DNA of 64,000 nucleotides from Cheiracanthium punctorium (taxonomy: Eukaryota > Arthropoda > Arachnida > Araneae > Cheiracanthiidae), in contig JAWZYV010016956.1 of assembly GCA_038373885.1 (NCBI GenBank), forward strand, positions 186,001 through 250,000. Direction: 5' to 3'. Numbering within the stretch: the stretch's first letter is position 1; every line of letters begins with the position of its first letter. The notes beneath the pieces were generated by a model. That model saw only the letters and a program-made list of their open reading frames with translations, ran no database searches and had not been told where the DNA came from. Shown piece by piece: positions 24,532 to 36,599 of the stretch. The position numbers and the translations under genes are program-made.

Positions 24532-24900
24532 CATGGCTCGCGGTAGACTTCAAAATCTGCGAGTCATGTTGACTCGCAGTCAATAAAAGTGAGAGTCAAT
24601 TTTTGGGAACTGCGAGTCAAAGTCAAAAAAACTACTTTAAAAAAAAAAAATCTAAGAAAGAGAAAATAAAGACGTTAAGACGTTTCTTTTTTCTCATGTA
24701 ATTATTAAGTTTCACCTACATATTGATTTCTCCACAATGCACGATTAATATAAACTATTACAGATATTACAGACATGAGTAGCACAACTGTCCGGCTGAA
24801 ATCTTGCGAGTCAAATTTGACTCGCAGTTTCTAAAAGTGAGAGCCAATTTTTTCAAAAAATATCGATTTACGCGTAAAATGAGAGTACGCGCGAGCCCTG
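24532..24900. mobile_element. hAT MITE with exact 8-bp target duplication
   Basis: The ends are CATGGCTCGCGGTAGAC and, on the complement, CAGGGCTCGCGCGTAC. The flanking octamers GGTTCAAC (24524-24531 and 24901-24908) are identical. Inside, GCGAGTCAA/TTGACTCGC words recur in both orientations. It is 369 bases long and inserted in a pogo-like remnant (TTCGAGATATATG). Confidence 0.9.
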
Positions 24901-25079
24901 GGTTCAACTATATTATTACTATTTTTTTTAAATTACTTGTTACCATCTTTCACAGAGCAACCTCCGGCACGTAGGCTGGATGTGGCCCCCCACGGCTTTT
25001 GATCCTACCCGCGCAACATATCAAAACCCCGTATGAAACCCTTATTAGTAACCATTCAAAATTTATACAAATCCTAATT

Positions 25080-25620
25080 TTACGACTTGCGACGTCGCGA
25101 AATAAAACAATACAAGAATACAATAATTTGGATTAATACTTATGTACGTTTATTTTACCTAATTTTTTTTTTTTTAAATAATATTGCTTTGCAATTGATG
25201 ATGTTAATTTTTAACATTTCAAGCACTGAAAATAGAGCCAGACACTTTTTCTTTTTATTTGTTAAAGTCTATTTCTATTTTCTTCTATTTAATGGTTTAA
25301 AATGACTGTAATATTTCTATTTGTCGAGGTTCTGACTGTGACAAATCTTCGTTTTCAGAGTCTCTGTCACTTTTCTGGCCTCCATTTTTGTTCATTCCGC
25401 TTCAAAATATCTTCATTTATTAAATATGAAGCAAAGAATCGTGCTGTCTTCATCCTCTGAATCAATGCTATCTGTCTGATCAATAAAAATTCGAAAAGAT
25501 TAAATGCTTGAAAAGTTAAGTTACAGGGAGACGGCGACTTTGTTAAATGGGGAATATTTTTAATGTCATTAAAGTCTCAGGTTTGCGTTCCGATTAAAAA
25601 ATTCGTTATGAAGAGACTCT
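25080..25620. other. spacer, nothing recognised
   Basis: AT-rich; the frame at 25087-25305 is low complexity. Confidence 0.4.
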
Positions 25621-25625
25621 ACTGC

Positions 25626-26012
25626 AGGGGTAGCCAAATCGTGGCGCATTAGAGGCTTTCAAGTGACGCAGTGCATCCTTGTACCTTCTTACTGTTTTGA
25701 AACAAATCGAAGACTTTCTAAATAATTTTGTGCCCGAAAATATTTTCTTATAATTTATGCTATGGCAGAAGGAAACATCTGTACATTCCAAAATATGTCT
25801 TCAGAAATCGAGCTATCTTTTCTTATCTTATGATCCCTTACCAAATATCCGAAAAATTAATTCTAGATTCCTCTTCCTCACAACAATTTCAATCTCGAGT
25901 TCACACGTTATTAATTTTCCTTCCCTTCCCTCCACGAAAACCTATCAATTATTTATATTTTCGTTTTACTACCCGTGAACGCAAGAAAATGGAGAAGGTT
26001 GCTTGAGTTGTA
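25626..26012 (+). mobile_element. H1 repeat, uninterrupted copy
   Basis: The left end CAGGGGTAGCCAAATCGTGG is hAT-like. The copy at 37.60-40.64 kb on the minus strand matches both halves: the end and first 115 bases match 40637-40480, and TCTGTACATTCCAAAATA onwards matches 37895-37610. This copy is an empty site for the 2.6-kb insertion there. Frames at 25728-26006 are not conserved as protein between copies. Confidence 0.7.
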
Positions 26013-26019
26013 TGGCGCA

Positions 26020-27420
26020 TCTGAAGTCGTCAGTGAAAAAATTAGCCGAATAATTTGCAAAAGATTGGCAGCCCCCCACTCTACCGTATTTCACTTCGAA
26101 TGCATAAAAGCAGACTTCGTTTGCCTTTCAGTCAGCTTTATGGTACATACAGGAATCATTGGCTTTTTTAAAGTACTATGAATATGCACGCATTGTTACT
26201 TACTATAAAATCTATAATTATTTCACAAGATTGGGATAAGAAATTTCCCCTGGAAATAGTTCCGTATAATTATCTTCTTATATCCTATAGTTCTATTCTC
26301 CTCTGCTCCTCCAAAATGATTGGAGTTTATCATTTGCGTTGCCTACTGCAATTTAATCTTGCCTAGTGCAGTCTGACATGGCATTTCTGGAACTTGTATT
26401 CCCTCTGTTCCTGGACATGCCTCCTTGACTCACTGGTCTCGTGGGAATTATTTATCCCGTGACGTCATGCAGTATATTCCTCCAGTGGCGTATTTAGAAA
26501 TGTCTCGTAGAAAGTTGAGATAATTCTAGTGAATAGAAACGTACTTAATATTGTAAACTTCGGGGTTTGTAATTTCTTGTGAAATTATGTATCGATAATA
26601 GTGTGGGTTATATAAAAAGTAAAATCGAACCTTATATAAGAACGTACAAATGTAAATATTAAGCTAAATTGTTCGCATTGTAGTGCACACTAAAGTCCTA
26701 TTTTCAGTTCAAGCGACTACAATGTATTGCTACCCCAATGCAAATAGGCCTTTCTTTGATACTAAAAGTCATGGAACAATAAAATTCAAAAAGTTTGCTG
26801 TTTAAATAAAAGTTAAAATTAATAAAGAACTTTGTAAATAACTAAAAATAGTAAACATAAATAGAACAAAAAAATAAATGCTAGTAAAACATAACTAAAA
26901 AATAGTTCTGTACGATCGTTTCAGATTGTACAAAAGGGCCGCACTTTTTCAGCTGTTAAACGTTTGAACTTCCACATAGGCAGGAAAGTGAAAGAACAAA
27001 ATTTTAGTTATTGAATAATTTGTAAAAGTTCATGCTAAAGTCAAGGAGGAGTAAAAAAAATCCCCCCTCCCACCCTTTAGATAAGCGAGCAGACACCCTG
27101 TCAATTAGCAATACAATTTATCTTGTTTCTCAGAGTAGTACTTTTGCAAAGAAATTGTACAATTTTAAAAGTAATAGTACAATTTTAAAAGTAATATTAA
27201 AGATTGGGTATAGATAAGCCACTGGACGCATACATTGTTGTGTTACTGTTGCATTTTCAAAGTCATTTTCAGTTAAATTTATATATGTATTCAAATTGGA
27301 CTACATTACTCCCATGTTTAATATTTTAAATGGCAGTGGGCGGAAAATATATATACTTATATACTTTTACCGATATTGTTAAATTCCTTTTCAATGCAAC
27401 ATAAATATTAACGAATTTTA
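26020..27420. other. spacer
   Basis: No gene recognised. TGACGTCA is at 26460-26467, close to a hAT-like word CAGTGGCGTATTTAGAAA at 26479. Confidence 0.4.
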
Positions 27421-27730
27421 TGAATGAAAGCTAGTCTCCTCATATCCACGTGTAAAACTTGAAAATTCTTCCGTTTTCGGAAGCCTGATTTTATTTTTAT
27501 TTATTTTCTGGCGAATCAGCTGATCGGCAAAAACATGTTGCTCCGAATCCGTAGCTACAGTCGAAAGCGAGTGAACGAAGAAAACATTCGCTTGCACTTT
27601 CGCTCCCTCCGCATCCCAGGGTTGCCGATGCTGAAGGACAGGCGCCAAGAGTGAAAGGTGGAATGACGCCAAGGCGCAGACAATGAATGCGGGTGTGGTT
27701 CACGAAGGCCAGAACTCGGCGAATGCTATT
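27418..27730 (-). CDS. possible exon region, unidentified
   Basis: Two overlapping minus-strand frames (84 and 68 codons) occur in a G+C-richer patch. Neither contains a motif that I recognise, and no acceptor-donor pair stands out. The openness in two frames argues for composition rather than coding. Listed only because base composition departs from the neighbours. Confidence 0.12.
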
Positions 27731-28693
27731 ATACCATAGCTACCCATATGAAATATGAAATTGTTTAATGGTTGTTGTAAAATGTTCATTTGAGTTACAA
27801 GTTGAGAAACATTGTTTAAAAAATTGTTTCTGATACTTTTCAATGGAAGAGCTTCTTTTTTAATTTAATTTAATTTCGAATTTTATTTTCTTCATTCTTT
27901 TCTCATCCTCATTTTAAAAGTGTAAATTTTTACGCGAAACATATTCCCAAGAATTTCTTATATTTTAGGTAAATACAGCTTATCAACTGTGTACTGTATG
28001 TACAAAAATGCCTACAAGTAAAATATTTTTCAAAATTATATAGGCAATTTCCAGGTTTTTATCATACATGATGATACAAAACAATTTTTTCTTAGTTTGG
28101 TTGTCTCCAAATCGCGCTCGTGACTGAATAAATCGCAGTTAGGTTATTAAGATTATTCTTTATTAAGATTAGGCATATTCTTAATAAAAAACTTAAAAAA
28201 TAAATAATGACGTGTACTTAAATAAAATATTACAGAAATAGTAAATACTGTATTTTTTTAATGTATGTGTATTTTTTACAAAGTTAATAAATTTTGACCT
28301 TGAGCACCAAATTTTTGAGTGCTTTTATTATTATATTCTTTATATGCCTTTGAAGAGATCCAAATTCTGGCATGCAAAATTGCCGAAAACTTTCCCAATA
28401 CACCTAGTCCTTTCTTGCTTTGATTCCGTTGTGATTTGAAGGGAGTAAATTTCCTGCAGTATTGGAAAAGATTAAAAAAAAAAAAAATCCGCCCGAAACA
28501 AAATTAATTAAAGCCTTCCGCCTGTTTCTCTACCTTCCTTCTCCCCGAAACTGATTCAAACAGATGCCACGAAAAGAAAATAATTATACATAATAGTTTT
28601 TTGTCCAATTATTATTTTTTTCAGTTATTTATTGTAATGTTTGTAATTACTGATCCCCCACATTTAAAGTATTGCATACCAAGTAAATCATTC

Positions 28694-28955
28694 ATCTTTC
28701 ACGCTTCATTCTTTATCAGCTTGATAATATTTTTTTAATGCAATATTTGCTGAGATGATATTATCTCTCTCAAAATTTTAAACCGTGTACTGAAATTTAG
28801 ACTCTTTTACTTCTAATGTTGAGTATTACGCAGAGATGTTCTTTTTTATAAACCAGGAATGATTTTCTTATCTATTCAGCCTTTTTCGTCATTCACGCTT
28901 CATTCTTTATCAGCTTGATAGTATTTTTTAATGCAATATTCGTTGAGATGCCCCT
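28694..28955 (+). repeat. ~70-bp direct repeat, period ~196
   Basis: CACGCTTCATTCTTTATCAG and TTTTTAATGCAATATT words at 28694-28760 recur at 28888-28955. The second copy runs into a hAT-like block (CCCCTGCTTATGCTAGGGGG). Confidence 0.75.
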
Positions 28956-29249
28956 GCTTATGCTAGGGGGCCACTTGAAAATTTTTCGGACCAAAAGGGG
29001 CGGTGCAAGATATGTTAATAAAATTAACAGATAAAGCAAACACATTTAAAATGTGTAGTAAATTAGGCATTAAAATGTTCGTTAAAATTTATTTTTCTTT
29101 CATTTTTTAACTTTAAATCTGCCATTTAAGAGGGTAAAATCCAAGCAATACTATTAATCTAATAAAACAACAGAATAATTTCTGTTGATAACGTATTACT
29201 ACCCAAAGTTTAAGCATAGTAAAAATCTCATTGTTACCTAATTGGTTTA

Positions 29250-29830
29250 TTTATATCTTGCAGAACAAATATTTTAACATAGCCTGTCTGAAATCGAATA
29301 CAGATTTGTAAAATTTTATTTCTACGTACTGATTCAAAAAAATTAATTGGTCATTGAACTTCTTAAACAACCTTGCTACCTTTTTTAATTGCGCTGTATT
29401 ACTTAAGAATATGAAATGTGAGAAAGACGGCCTGCAAATTAATTTATTGCAGCCTTGGTCGCACGTTATGTAACTGATGCCTGCGCCAACGCATTTGCTG
29501 GATCGCCAAAGATAGCAAACCCCATCTAACGTTCGGGAAAACCGGCAGAGAAACATCGTCTAGTCGGGAGGGGGGGCTGGGTTAATTAACGTCGTGAATG
29601 AGGTCATCGCGTTCTATTTCTCTTCCCTCCCCCCCATCTCGGTTGCTTGCGTGCATGTTTGTGTGTATGTGTGTGTAGAAAGTTGTAAAAGTGTGTAACG
29701 TAGTTGATGACGTCATAGAGGAAATGAAAGCGAAACAAACGATTGAATAGGATAGTAAGAATGAGGGGGGGGGGATTTTAATTGGCGGGAAAGTTGAGAT
29801 TGGGTCCGAAGGGTGATCCGTCCCCATGGT
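29250..29830. promoter_or_regulatory. candidate regulatory block with CRE
   Basis: This block is less AT-rich than its surroundings, with TGACGTCA at 29708-29715, a pyrimidine tract, a TG run and a G-tract. The 101-codon minus frame (29556 to 29251) has several Cys but no known spacing. No TATA box with a paired ORF is evident. Confidence 0.2.
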
Positions 29831-30562
29831 TTCAGTACCATCCCAAGCTGAGCAAAATTGAAATATATAGTGCCCAAAATCCTCTTATCCGCAGTTGCCC
29901 CGGAGTATTTTATTAAATTGAAGTAACACAGTTGCCCGCATTTGCGATCACCATTGTATAAAATATTAGCACCCCGACAGGCTGTCATTATTAAAATAGC
30001 AGCTGTAATAGCTTAAAATATATTGATGCAATATATTATATTTATTTATTATTATTATTTTTTTCTCGGCGCAAGCTTTGATTGGTGCAGAAAGGAAATG
30101 TGTCAGTGTTACCTATACGGTACTAAATTGTAGGCTTCCAATATTTTATAATTTTGCTTGCTCGTACTTGTGATAAGGAGGTCGCGTTTGTCATTTTTGA
30201 GTTAATTTTATGTATACGTTAATGTGTAACTGATTCCACTTTCCTCTTCAGTGAGTTGTGTATAATAGTCTCATGAATAAAATAAGACAGCGTTGTATGG
30301 TATAGTATACGAATGATATAAAATCTGCTAATGTGGTAAAAGGTACGTAGAACGTTACTTTAATAAAAACAGGAATGTCAATTTTCTGGTATTTATTTTG
30401 TTTGGTCTTCGTTCATACATTCATTGTTTTGCACTTTTTTTGCTCATGGGCGTACAATTTACAATTTTTTTAGATGCTCAAACTGAATGTTCAAGGAGAT
30501 GTCTAAATGAGTAGATTATTCAAGAGAAGAGAAAGACTCCGGGAGGCGAGGTTGTAGCCAGA

Positions 30563-30798
30563 TTGTGGTTGTGTGTGATTATGGCAACGCTACACTAGGG
30601 CGATCTGCCAAGGGAAGGGTGCCTTGGTAGGAGGACTTTCTAAGGGGTTCTAACGCGTATTCACGTTACATCTGGAGAAAACCTACCAAAACTCCAAACC
30701 GTTAGAACGACAGCCGCGCGATGGGACCCGAACCCGGGACCTTCACACTTCGGCCATCTACCATTTTCAGTGGCTAACCACTGTACCATGGTGAGGCT
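30563..30798 (-). mobile_element. full-length tRNA-derived SINE (minus)
   Basis: Read on the minus strand: A box TGGTACAGTGGTTAGC and B box GGTTCGGGTCC about 45 bases apart, the body shared with the 7.6-kb copy, and the tail ATAATCACACACAAC. Flanking 13-bp direct repeats GGTTGTAGCCAGA at 30550-30562 and 30799-30811 are identical. This is the best-preserved promoter of the family here. Confidence 0.9.
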
Positions 30799-30811
30799 GG
30801 TTGTAGCCAGA

Positions 30812-31988
30812 AAAAAAAAAAATCGAAGGGGATATCTAATGCTAAAATTAAATTTCGAGTGGAATGTAGTTAATTGTTTTTCAACTTATTCAACTACAGA
30901 ATCAACGCGGAAAAAAAAAAAAAAAAAAAGCATTAACTAAAACTTCGACATGCATGGGGGGGTGGGGGGATCAAACCCCATTCTGGCTATGGCTTTGCGG
31001 GGAGGAGGAGAATACTCTCTTCCTCCATATCTGCGTATCCATCATAGAAGATACGTAAAATTTGGAGATCTGCTTATAAACACTACCTTAATTAAACAAA
31101 ACAGGGGGGGGTGAGGTATGGGTTAATCATCTGAATTAGTAGGTTAGCACAACCACTGTAGCATTTTCGTTATCCCGCAAAAGAAAAAAAGTAAAGTGTC
31201 GTACAACCATATCCCGTCTCTGCTATTTAAAAAATGAGTAAAATTGTATTTGTACAAAATCGACCCAAAATACCGCTCCCAACGATAAAAACTGTACATT
31301 TCTAGCGGATGAATAAATAGATGTGCATAAATTTCGATTGGTTGGATAATATTTTTCTCGCATTCACCGGTAAAATGCCACCTTCTGAATTTTGGCTTTT
31401 CTGTATTCCCGCACCACGCCCCATAGAAAAAAAGGAAGCATGGAAATAAACCCCCGCCCCCCCTTTTTTTTTAAAAAACTTCATTGATAAGATTTTTTGA
31501 GTTCCGCCTAACTATTTGACCAATCGCACAATACTTTCATATGTGCATAGAAATATACACGCGGTTTAGACTCACAAATTTTCCAGGATAAATTTCAGAA
31601 ACTTTTGACTTATGCTAGCCACCTGAAAGCAAGTATGGGCTTTTTTCAAGCATTGTATGTAAAACCATAATTTACGGAACCGCACACAATTCGGTCTCTT
31701 GTACCATACAGTGTTCCTTTTGTAAGCTCTTCGATTCTATAACTGCATTATGTTCAGCTTTGACGTCATCATCATCAAAAGGAGGGGAGAGCGGCAAGCC
31801 AAACAGAACAAGTGAGCCAAAAGGAAAAGTTAGAAAAAAAGGTTTGGAAGTTGGGATAGCTGCCAGTGAGCCTGCCTCCTCCTGCTATAATGCTGATGCG
31901 GACAAAAGGAGACCAGCTAACTGTGCTGGCTGACTAATCTAATTCGGAATGCACTTACGCAGATTGGGAATCAGATTAGATAATCATC
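30812..31988. other. spacer; possible regulatory patch at 31.76 kb
   Basis: No gene recognised. TGACGTCA at 31761-31768 is followed by a purine-rich and then mixed-composition stretch to 31.98 kb that looks unique. The frame at 31302-31484 is low complexity. Confidence 0.35.
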
Positions 31989-32448
31989 TTAACCCTTTTA
32001 AGGCGCAGTGTTCCCGCTCTGGGATGGGAACACCAAACTCTGACGTTTTGGCTGTTGCCAGTCACGAAAAATAGAGATTTGATTTCTATAAAAATAGTTG
32101 CGGGTGACATAGCTCCACGAGAATCCTTTATTTTTAGCACGTCATTTCCCGTAAAAAAATGGTCGTGATTATTTTTAACAGCACTGACATCTGTTGAAAA
32201 ATGGAAGAATGCGAGAACAGCTGGATAGATTGCCCAATGCTGAAAAAAGGGCAGCCGTTGCCATCGCTCGACTTAACTACCAGCAAGATGGCGGACGATT
32301 GAAAGCCAGCGGTCGTCAAAAAAGGGTCTCTAGATCTGTGGCACGCGACGAACGTTTCGATCGTCCGCCATCTTGTTGATAGTTAAGTCGATGGCAACGG
32401 CTGCCCTTTTTTCAGCATTGGGTAAGGTTTGCGCCTCAAAAGGGTTAA
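31989..32448 (+). mobile_element. TF-MITE copy E
   Basis: TTAA at both ends (31989-31992, 32445-32448). The terminal palindrome carries a 5-base duplication (CTGGGATGGGAAC), which breaks its symmetry. The foldback arms are both present but the tip is deleted, the junction reading GAAAGCCAGCGGTCGTC. Confidence 0.8.
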
Positions 32449-32774
32449 ACATCACATTAAATGCAAAGGGGAGAGCATGAAAGGGCGCTTGGTTAGTGTC
32501 AAAGCGTCTGACACGGAGACATTGTCGAGCTATCCTGTGATTGACGCTTTTTAAAAAATTCAAGAAATAATTTTAAGATTTAAAATTTGTTTAAAGCACG
32601 TAGTGTACTTTAAATAAAATTGGCCATTCACATAAATAAAATTAACAAATTTTGCGTTCATCTGAATAAATAATAATGCAACAAGAAAGATAAATTATGG
32701 CGAACTCATCGAGTTAGGAAAAGCTAGTACTGTCTCTATAGATATAACTTTGCGGAGACCCTGTAAAAAAAGCT

Positions 32775-33377
32775 TTAACCCTTCATCGCGCGTTGTCCTC
32801 GAGGTGAGGACACAGATCTGTGACTTTTTGACTGTTGTCAGTCGCGGAGAATAAATAAGGTTTCCATAAAGATACTTGTTTGAGGATACGATGGTTACAC
32901 GAGAATCAAAGCACATCATTTCCCGTAAAAATTATCCCGTAATTCGTCAAAAAATTGTCTCTAGATCTGTGACACGCGGTGATCGATTCGATCGATCGCC
33001 ATCTTGCTTGTAGTTAAATCGAGCGATGGCAACAGCTCCCTTTTTTTTCGGCATTGGGCAGTCTATCTTGTTGTTCTATATCAATGTATTTCCATCGTAT
33101 TCTTTCATTTTTCAGCAGATGCCACTGCTGTTGAAAATTATCCTGACAATTTCACAAATAAGCGACAATTATTAAGGTAAATGGTATGCTTAAACAGCAA
33201 AGGATTCTCGTGTAACTGAAGTATTTTGTAACTTAAATACTTTATGTAACTTAATAATTTATCAGTTAATTATGAATTTTTTATGGAAATCATATTTATT
33301 CTCCGTGACTGACAACAGTCAAAACGTCAGAGTTTTGTGTCCTCACGGTGAGGACACCTAGCGTTAAAGGGTGTTAA
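32775..33377 (+). mobile_element. TF-MITE copy F, divergent subfamily with both terminal palindromes
   Basis: TTAA at 32775 and 33374. Unlike the other copies, both ends carry the long subterminal block: left CCCTTCATCGCGCG then GTCCTCGAGGTGAGGAC, right complement CCCTTTAACGCTAGGT then GTCCTCACCGTGAGGAC. Both are followed by GACTGTTGTCAGTC and GGAGAATAAATA. The foldback right arm (GCCATCTTGCTTGTAGTTAA) is present; the left arm is largely absent. This copy suggests the family once had symmetrical ends. Confidence 0.8.
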
Positions 33378-33461
33378 AAAGACGGAACTCACCTAGTGTG
33401 TGCGAACCTGAAGGAATGAGTGGCATTTTGATATTTTTAGCCGTGCTAAAATACTTAATTG

Positions 33462-33497
<36 letters not shown>

Positions 33498-33984
33498 CTT
33501 CCCTGGAATTACCTGCGAAAGTTGAAAGATAGACGTTGGCCTTTCTGTGTGTGGCCATCCGCCCGTTTACGGGCTGGGTTCCCGAAACCATCAAATTGCT
33601 TCTGGTTTTTCATCTGCTCTGTCTGGCCTTCCTCCTGCAACTCTCACTCGTGCTATCGTTATCGAAGGATATTGCACGCAGCTTAATTCCAAATTAGTGA
33701 CGCGTTTGTTTACTCATCCATGACCTACCACATAGTTTTGCCATGCAGGCATCGGAAGTTTGATCTGATATTTCCCAGAAACATTCTTTTCTTTTCTCTT
33801 ATTTTGTAAGTTTTTCTATCAAAGCATCATTGGTGGTCATCCGAGATTAGACATGTTTTTAAGTTAACAATGTTTTTATTTCCCGGGAAAGCTCTATGGA
33901 AAAAGACCTCTTAGGTAATTAACCCGCGCAAAAACTGAATTGAGCTATCTCAACGCTTACTGAATTTGAGTATTCCACTTAGAA

Positions 33985-34620
33985 TGTTCCACCTGAAGAG
34001 CAATCGTCGTCACTGGACTTATGGAACAGCTTTAAAAACAAACCAGTGATGTTAAAAACTCGAAAAAAATAATAATGCTTCTTCACCGAATGCACTATGG
34101 ACCAATACTAACAGTGAAACTGTATGTCTCATGCACTTTTCAGAAAAAAATTCATTAACGCAAAAATCGCCTTCAAAAATGGGCCGAGGAGTTAACTGTT
34201 AACCCTTTAACGCGCAGTGTTCCCTCTCTGGGAACACCAAACTCTGACGTTTTGACTGTTGCCAGTCACGAAGAATAGATTGGATTTCTATAAAAAATAG
34301 TTGCGGGTGACATACCTCCACGAGAATCCTTTACTTTTTAGCACGTTATTTCCCGTAAAAAAGTGGTCACGATTATTTTTAGCAGCACTGACATCTGCTG
34401 AAAAATGGAAGAATGCGAGAACAGCTGGATAAATTGCCCAATGCTGAAAAAAGGGCAGCCGTTGCCATCGCTCGACTTAACTACCAGCAAGATGGCGGAT
34501 GATCGAAACGTTAATAACTTGCCACAGATCTAGAATACTGAAAAATTTCGTATGCTTAGAATTTTTTTTTCCTGAATGTTAGGCAATTCCTTCAGGCACG
34601 TTGTCTATAGCAAGTTCACG
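33985..34620 (+). mobile_element. M2 MITE copy 3, interrupted by TF-MITE G
   Basis: Starts TTCCACCTGAAGAGCAATCG. Homology to the 21.9-kb copy runs to GTTAACTGTT, breaks for the TF-MITE, and resumes near 34536 with ATACTGAAAAATTTCGTATG. This dates the TF-MITE insertion after M2. Confidence 0.7.
34199..34535 (+). mobile_element. TF-MITE copy G, right end deleted
   Basis: TTAA at 34199, CCCTTTAACGCGCAGTG and the palindrome GTTCCCTCTCTGGGAAC are intact. The sequence stops within the first foldback arm at CCACAGATCTAGA, with the second arm and right end missing. Confidence 0.8.
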
Positions 34621-36150
34621 ATATTAGTATAGGGGGATTAGTAGGGGTCACTTCAGTGACATACTTTCAAGAAAAGAAATGTTCTTTGTTTTTCTTTCTT
34701 TTGTCCAGCTCATCATGTTAATTTATTAAAATGGAAATGTTCTTCCTTTTATTACTCCGGCACTTATTTGAAACAAGAGTCTTCAGCTGCTGGAAATAAA
34801 TTGCACACAATTTTGAATTCTCGGCTGCATAATGCATAGCTATCAAGTCCTGCAATTTTGACGGAGTTTCTCTGGTATTTTTAATTTACTCCACAAATCC
34901 AACAATTAACGAAAAACTCCGATTTTCGGCCTTCAAAATTTATCTTTAGAGGCAAAAGTTTTAATGTTCTCATCTTTCTTATAAATGAATATTTTTTCTT
35001 TAGCATTTCTTTATTGAAGTCTGCAATGCCTAATGATTAAAAATTAACCCTTATTTTACATTAAAAAACATATTAATGTGATTTAAGTACACTCATGATT
35101 TTATGCAACTTGCAGTTGATTTTTAAGGTTAAATCTGCCTATAAAAGACCTGCATTAGAAGTATGTTTGCGAGATAATGAAAATTATAACATGCCATTTC
35201 TCTGCATTAAAATAGTTGTGTTATTAACTGCGGTATTGCGTATTTTTATCATTCCATATAAAGCTTTATCATTCCATATAAATGTTGTAAAAGGATGCTC
35301 CTATATTTTACATTTGGAGCATGGAAGCTATGTATAATAGAACACTTCAATGAAGAATTTTAACAAAGATACTCCTATACTGCAAAACCGTTCACTTCAG
35401 AAACTTAACTCCGCAACCATATAATTATTTTATTCTATTGAAATTGAACGCTTACTATAACAGTTAGGTAGTGTGGGGGAACTTGGTAAAGGCGCCTCTG
35501 TACATCGTCCGCAATCGATCATCTGTTTAAAAGAAATGCATCTTTCTCAAATATATGTTTTATATGTTGTGTCCGGCTTTAAACAAAAGTGGCACAAGTT
35601 CTGTATTGTTAAGGATCAATGTTAAAGGGAAAGAAACGAAACAAACACATAAAGGCACGCTTTCTTCCTGCGGTTTTTTTATCTCCTGTTCGGATAGGAG
35701 ATATTTTTCCTTTGCCGCAGATTCTAATAACAGAAGATTTCAAGGACGTGGAAAAGAACCTTGAAACAGGGTAACTGCCTCTGCCAAATTCGTGCTGCAG
35801 TTTCTTTTTTCAGAAGTGGACTGTGAAGAGTCCGTGGAAGATCGTACAACTTCACCAAATAAAATAAATAAAAGTAAAAGTACGTTTCGGTTTCTCTATT
35901 TTGCACTCTCGAATTTGTTTGCTCTTTAATTAACTTGAAATGTGCATTTCTATTGTGCTAATTTTTGTAAACATGAATTACTAGATCTCTACAAGTTTGG
36001 CGAAGATGGAGGGAGGAAGAAGTGTAGAAAAATTAAAAATCAAAACTCAAAGTATAGTTTAATATCCTTTCATTACAATATGTTCAGAAAGCATTTTGAA
36101 TAAGTAAGCCGTATGATAGATGTTTTAACTTGAATGGAGGATATCGACTC
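34620..36150. other. spacer
   Basis: Contains a 17-base tandem duplicate (TTTATCATTCCATATAAA words near 35247-35282). No gene recognised; frames at 35095-35337 and 35555-35764 show no domain. Confidence 0.4.
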
Positions 36151-36164
36151 CTTGGGTTCGAGGC

Positions 36165-36171
36165 TATAAAA
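36165..36171 (+). promoter_or_regulatory. TATA box upstream of the THAP ORF, with CACGTG
   Basis: TATAAAA is directly followed by GTCACGTGTCGG (CACGTG at 36174-36179). An initiation site about 30 bases downstream would leave a short leader before the ATG at 36270. Two more CACGTG sites (36411, 36482) and TGACGTCA (36500) follow within 340 bases. Confidence 0.45.
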
Positions 36172-36269
36172 GTCACGTGTCGGTGGAAAACAGACACCAT
36201 TTTCTCCATAGGTTTATATGTGCTGGGTTCTTGGTAATAAGCGCAAAATTAAAAAAAAAAATAATAACT

Positions 36270-36599
36270 ATGCCTCTGTATTGTGTTGTCTATAGATGTT
36301 TCAATAACTCTCTGGAACCTCTACATAACAACAAAAAGATATCTTTCCACAGATTCCCTTTAGAAAATGCTAACATATTAAAACTTACACTGAGTCGAGG
36401 CTATTTCAGTCACGTGTCGAATAAAAATATAGACTTTAACCAATCGGATTACAGGACTACTCATCAACACAGCCGAAAGGTCACGTGTTGGTTGAAAAAT
36501 GACGTCACATCGATATCCTACATTGTGTTATTTTTTAAATTTTTGCTATATCCGAGTTTGTCTTTTCCCACTTCTTCGAAAAGAAGTGAACTCATTTAA
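36270..36599 (+). CDS. N-terminal half of a THAP-type zinc-finger protein
   Basis: From the ATG at 36270 the frame begins MPLYCVVYRC, with the first two zinc ligands of a THAP (C2CH) domain (Cys5 and Cys10), followed by FHRFPLENANILK, which matches the family's F-H-x-F-P core. THAP domains bind DNA and occur in transcription factors and in P-element and Kolobok transposases. The expected Trp after ILK and the distal Cys-x2-His and AVPxxF motifs are not found in this frame; downstream residues (LTLSRGYFSH...) do not resemble the family. So this is either a first exon, with the donor near or after codon 38, or a truncated relic. No obvious GT donor sits exactly at the homology break. The upstream 31 codons in frame lack an ATG and are probably untranslated. 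Confidence 0.5.
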   Translation: MPLYCVVYRCFNNSLEPLHNNKKISFHRFPLENANILKLTLSRGYFSHVSNKNIDFNQSDYRTTHQHSRKVTCWLKNDVTSISYIVLFFKFLLYPSLSFPTSSKRSELI

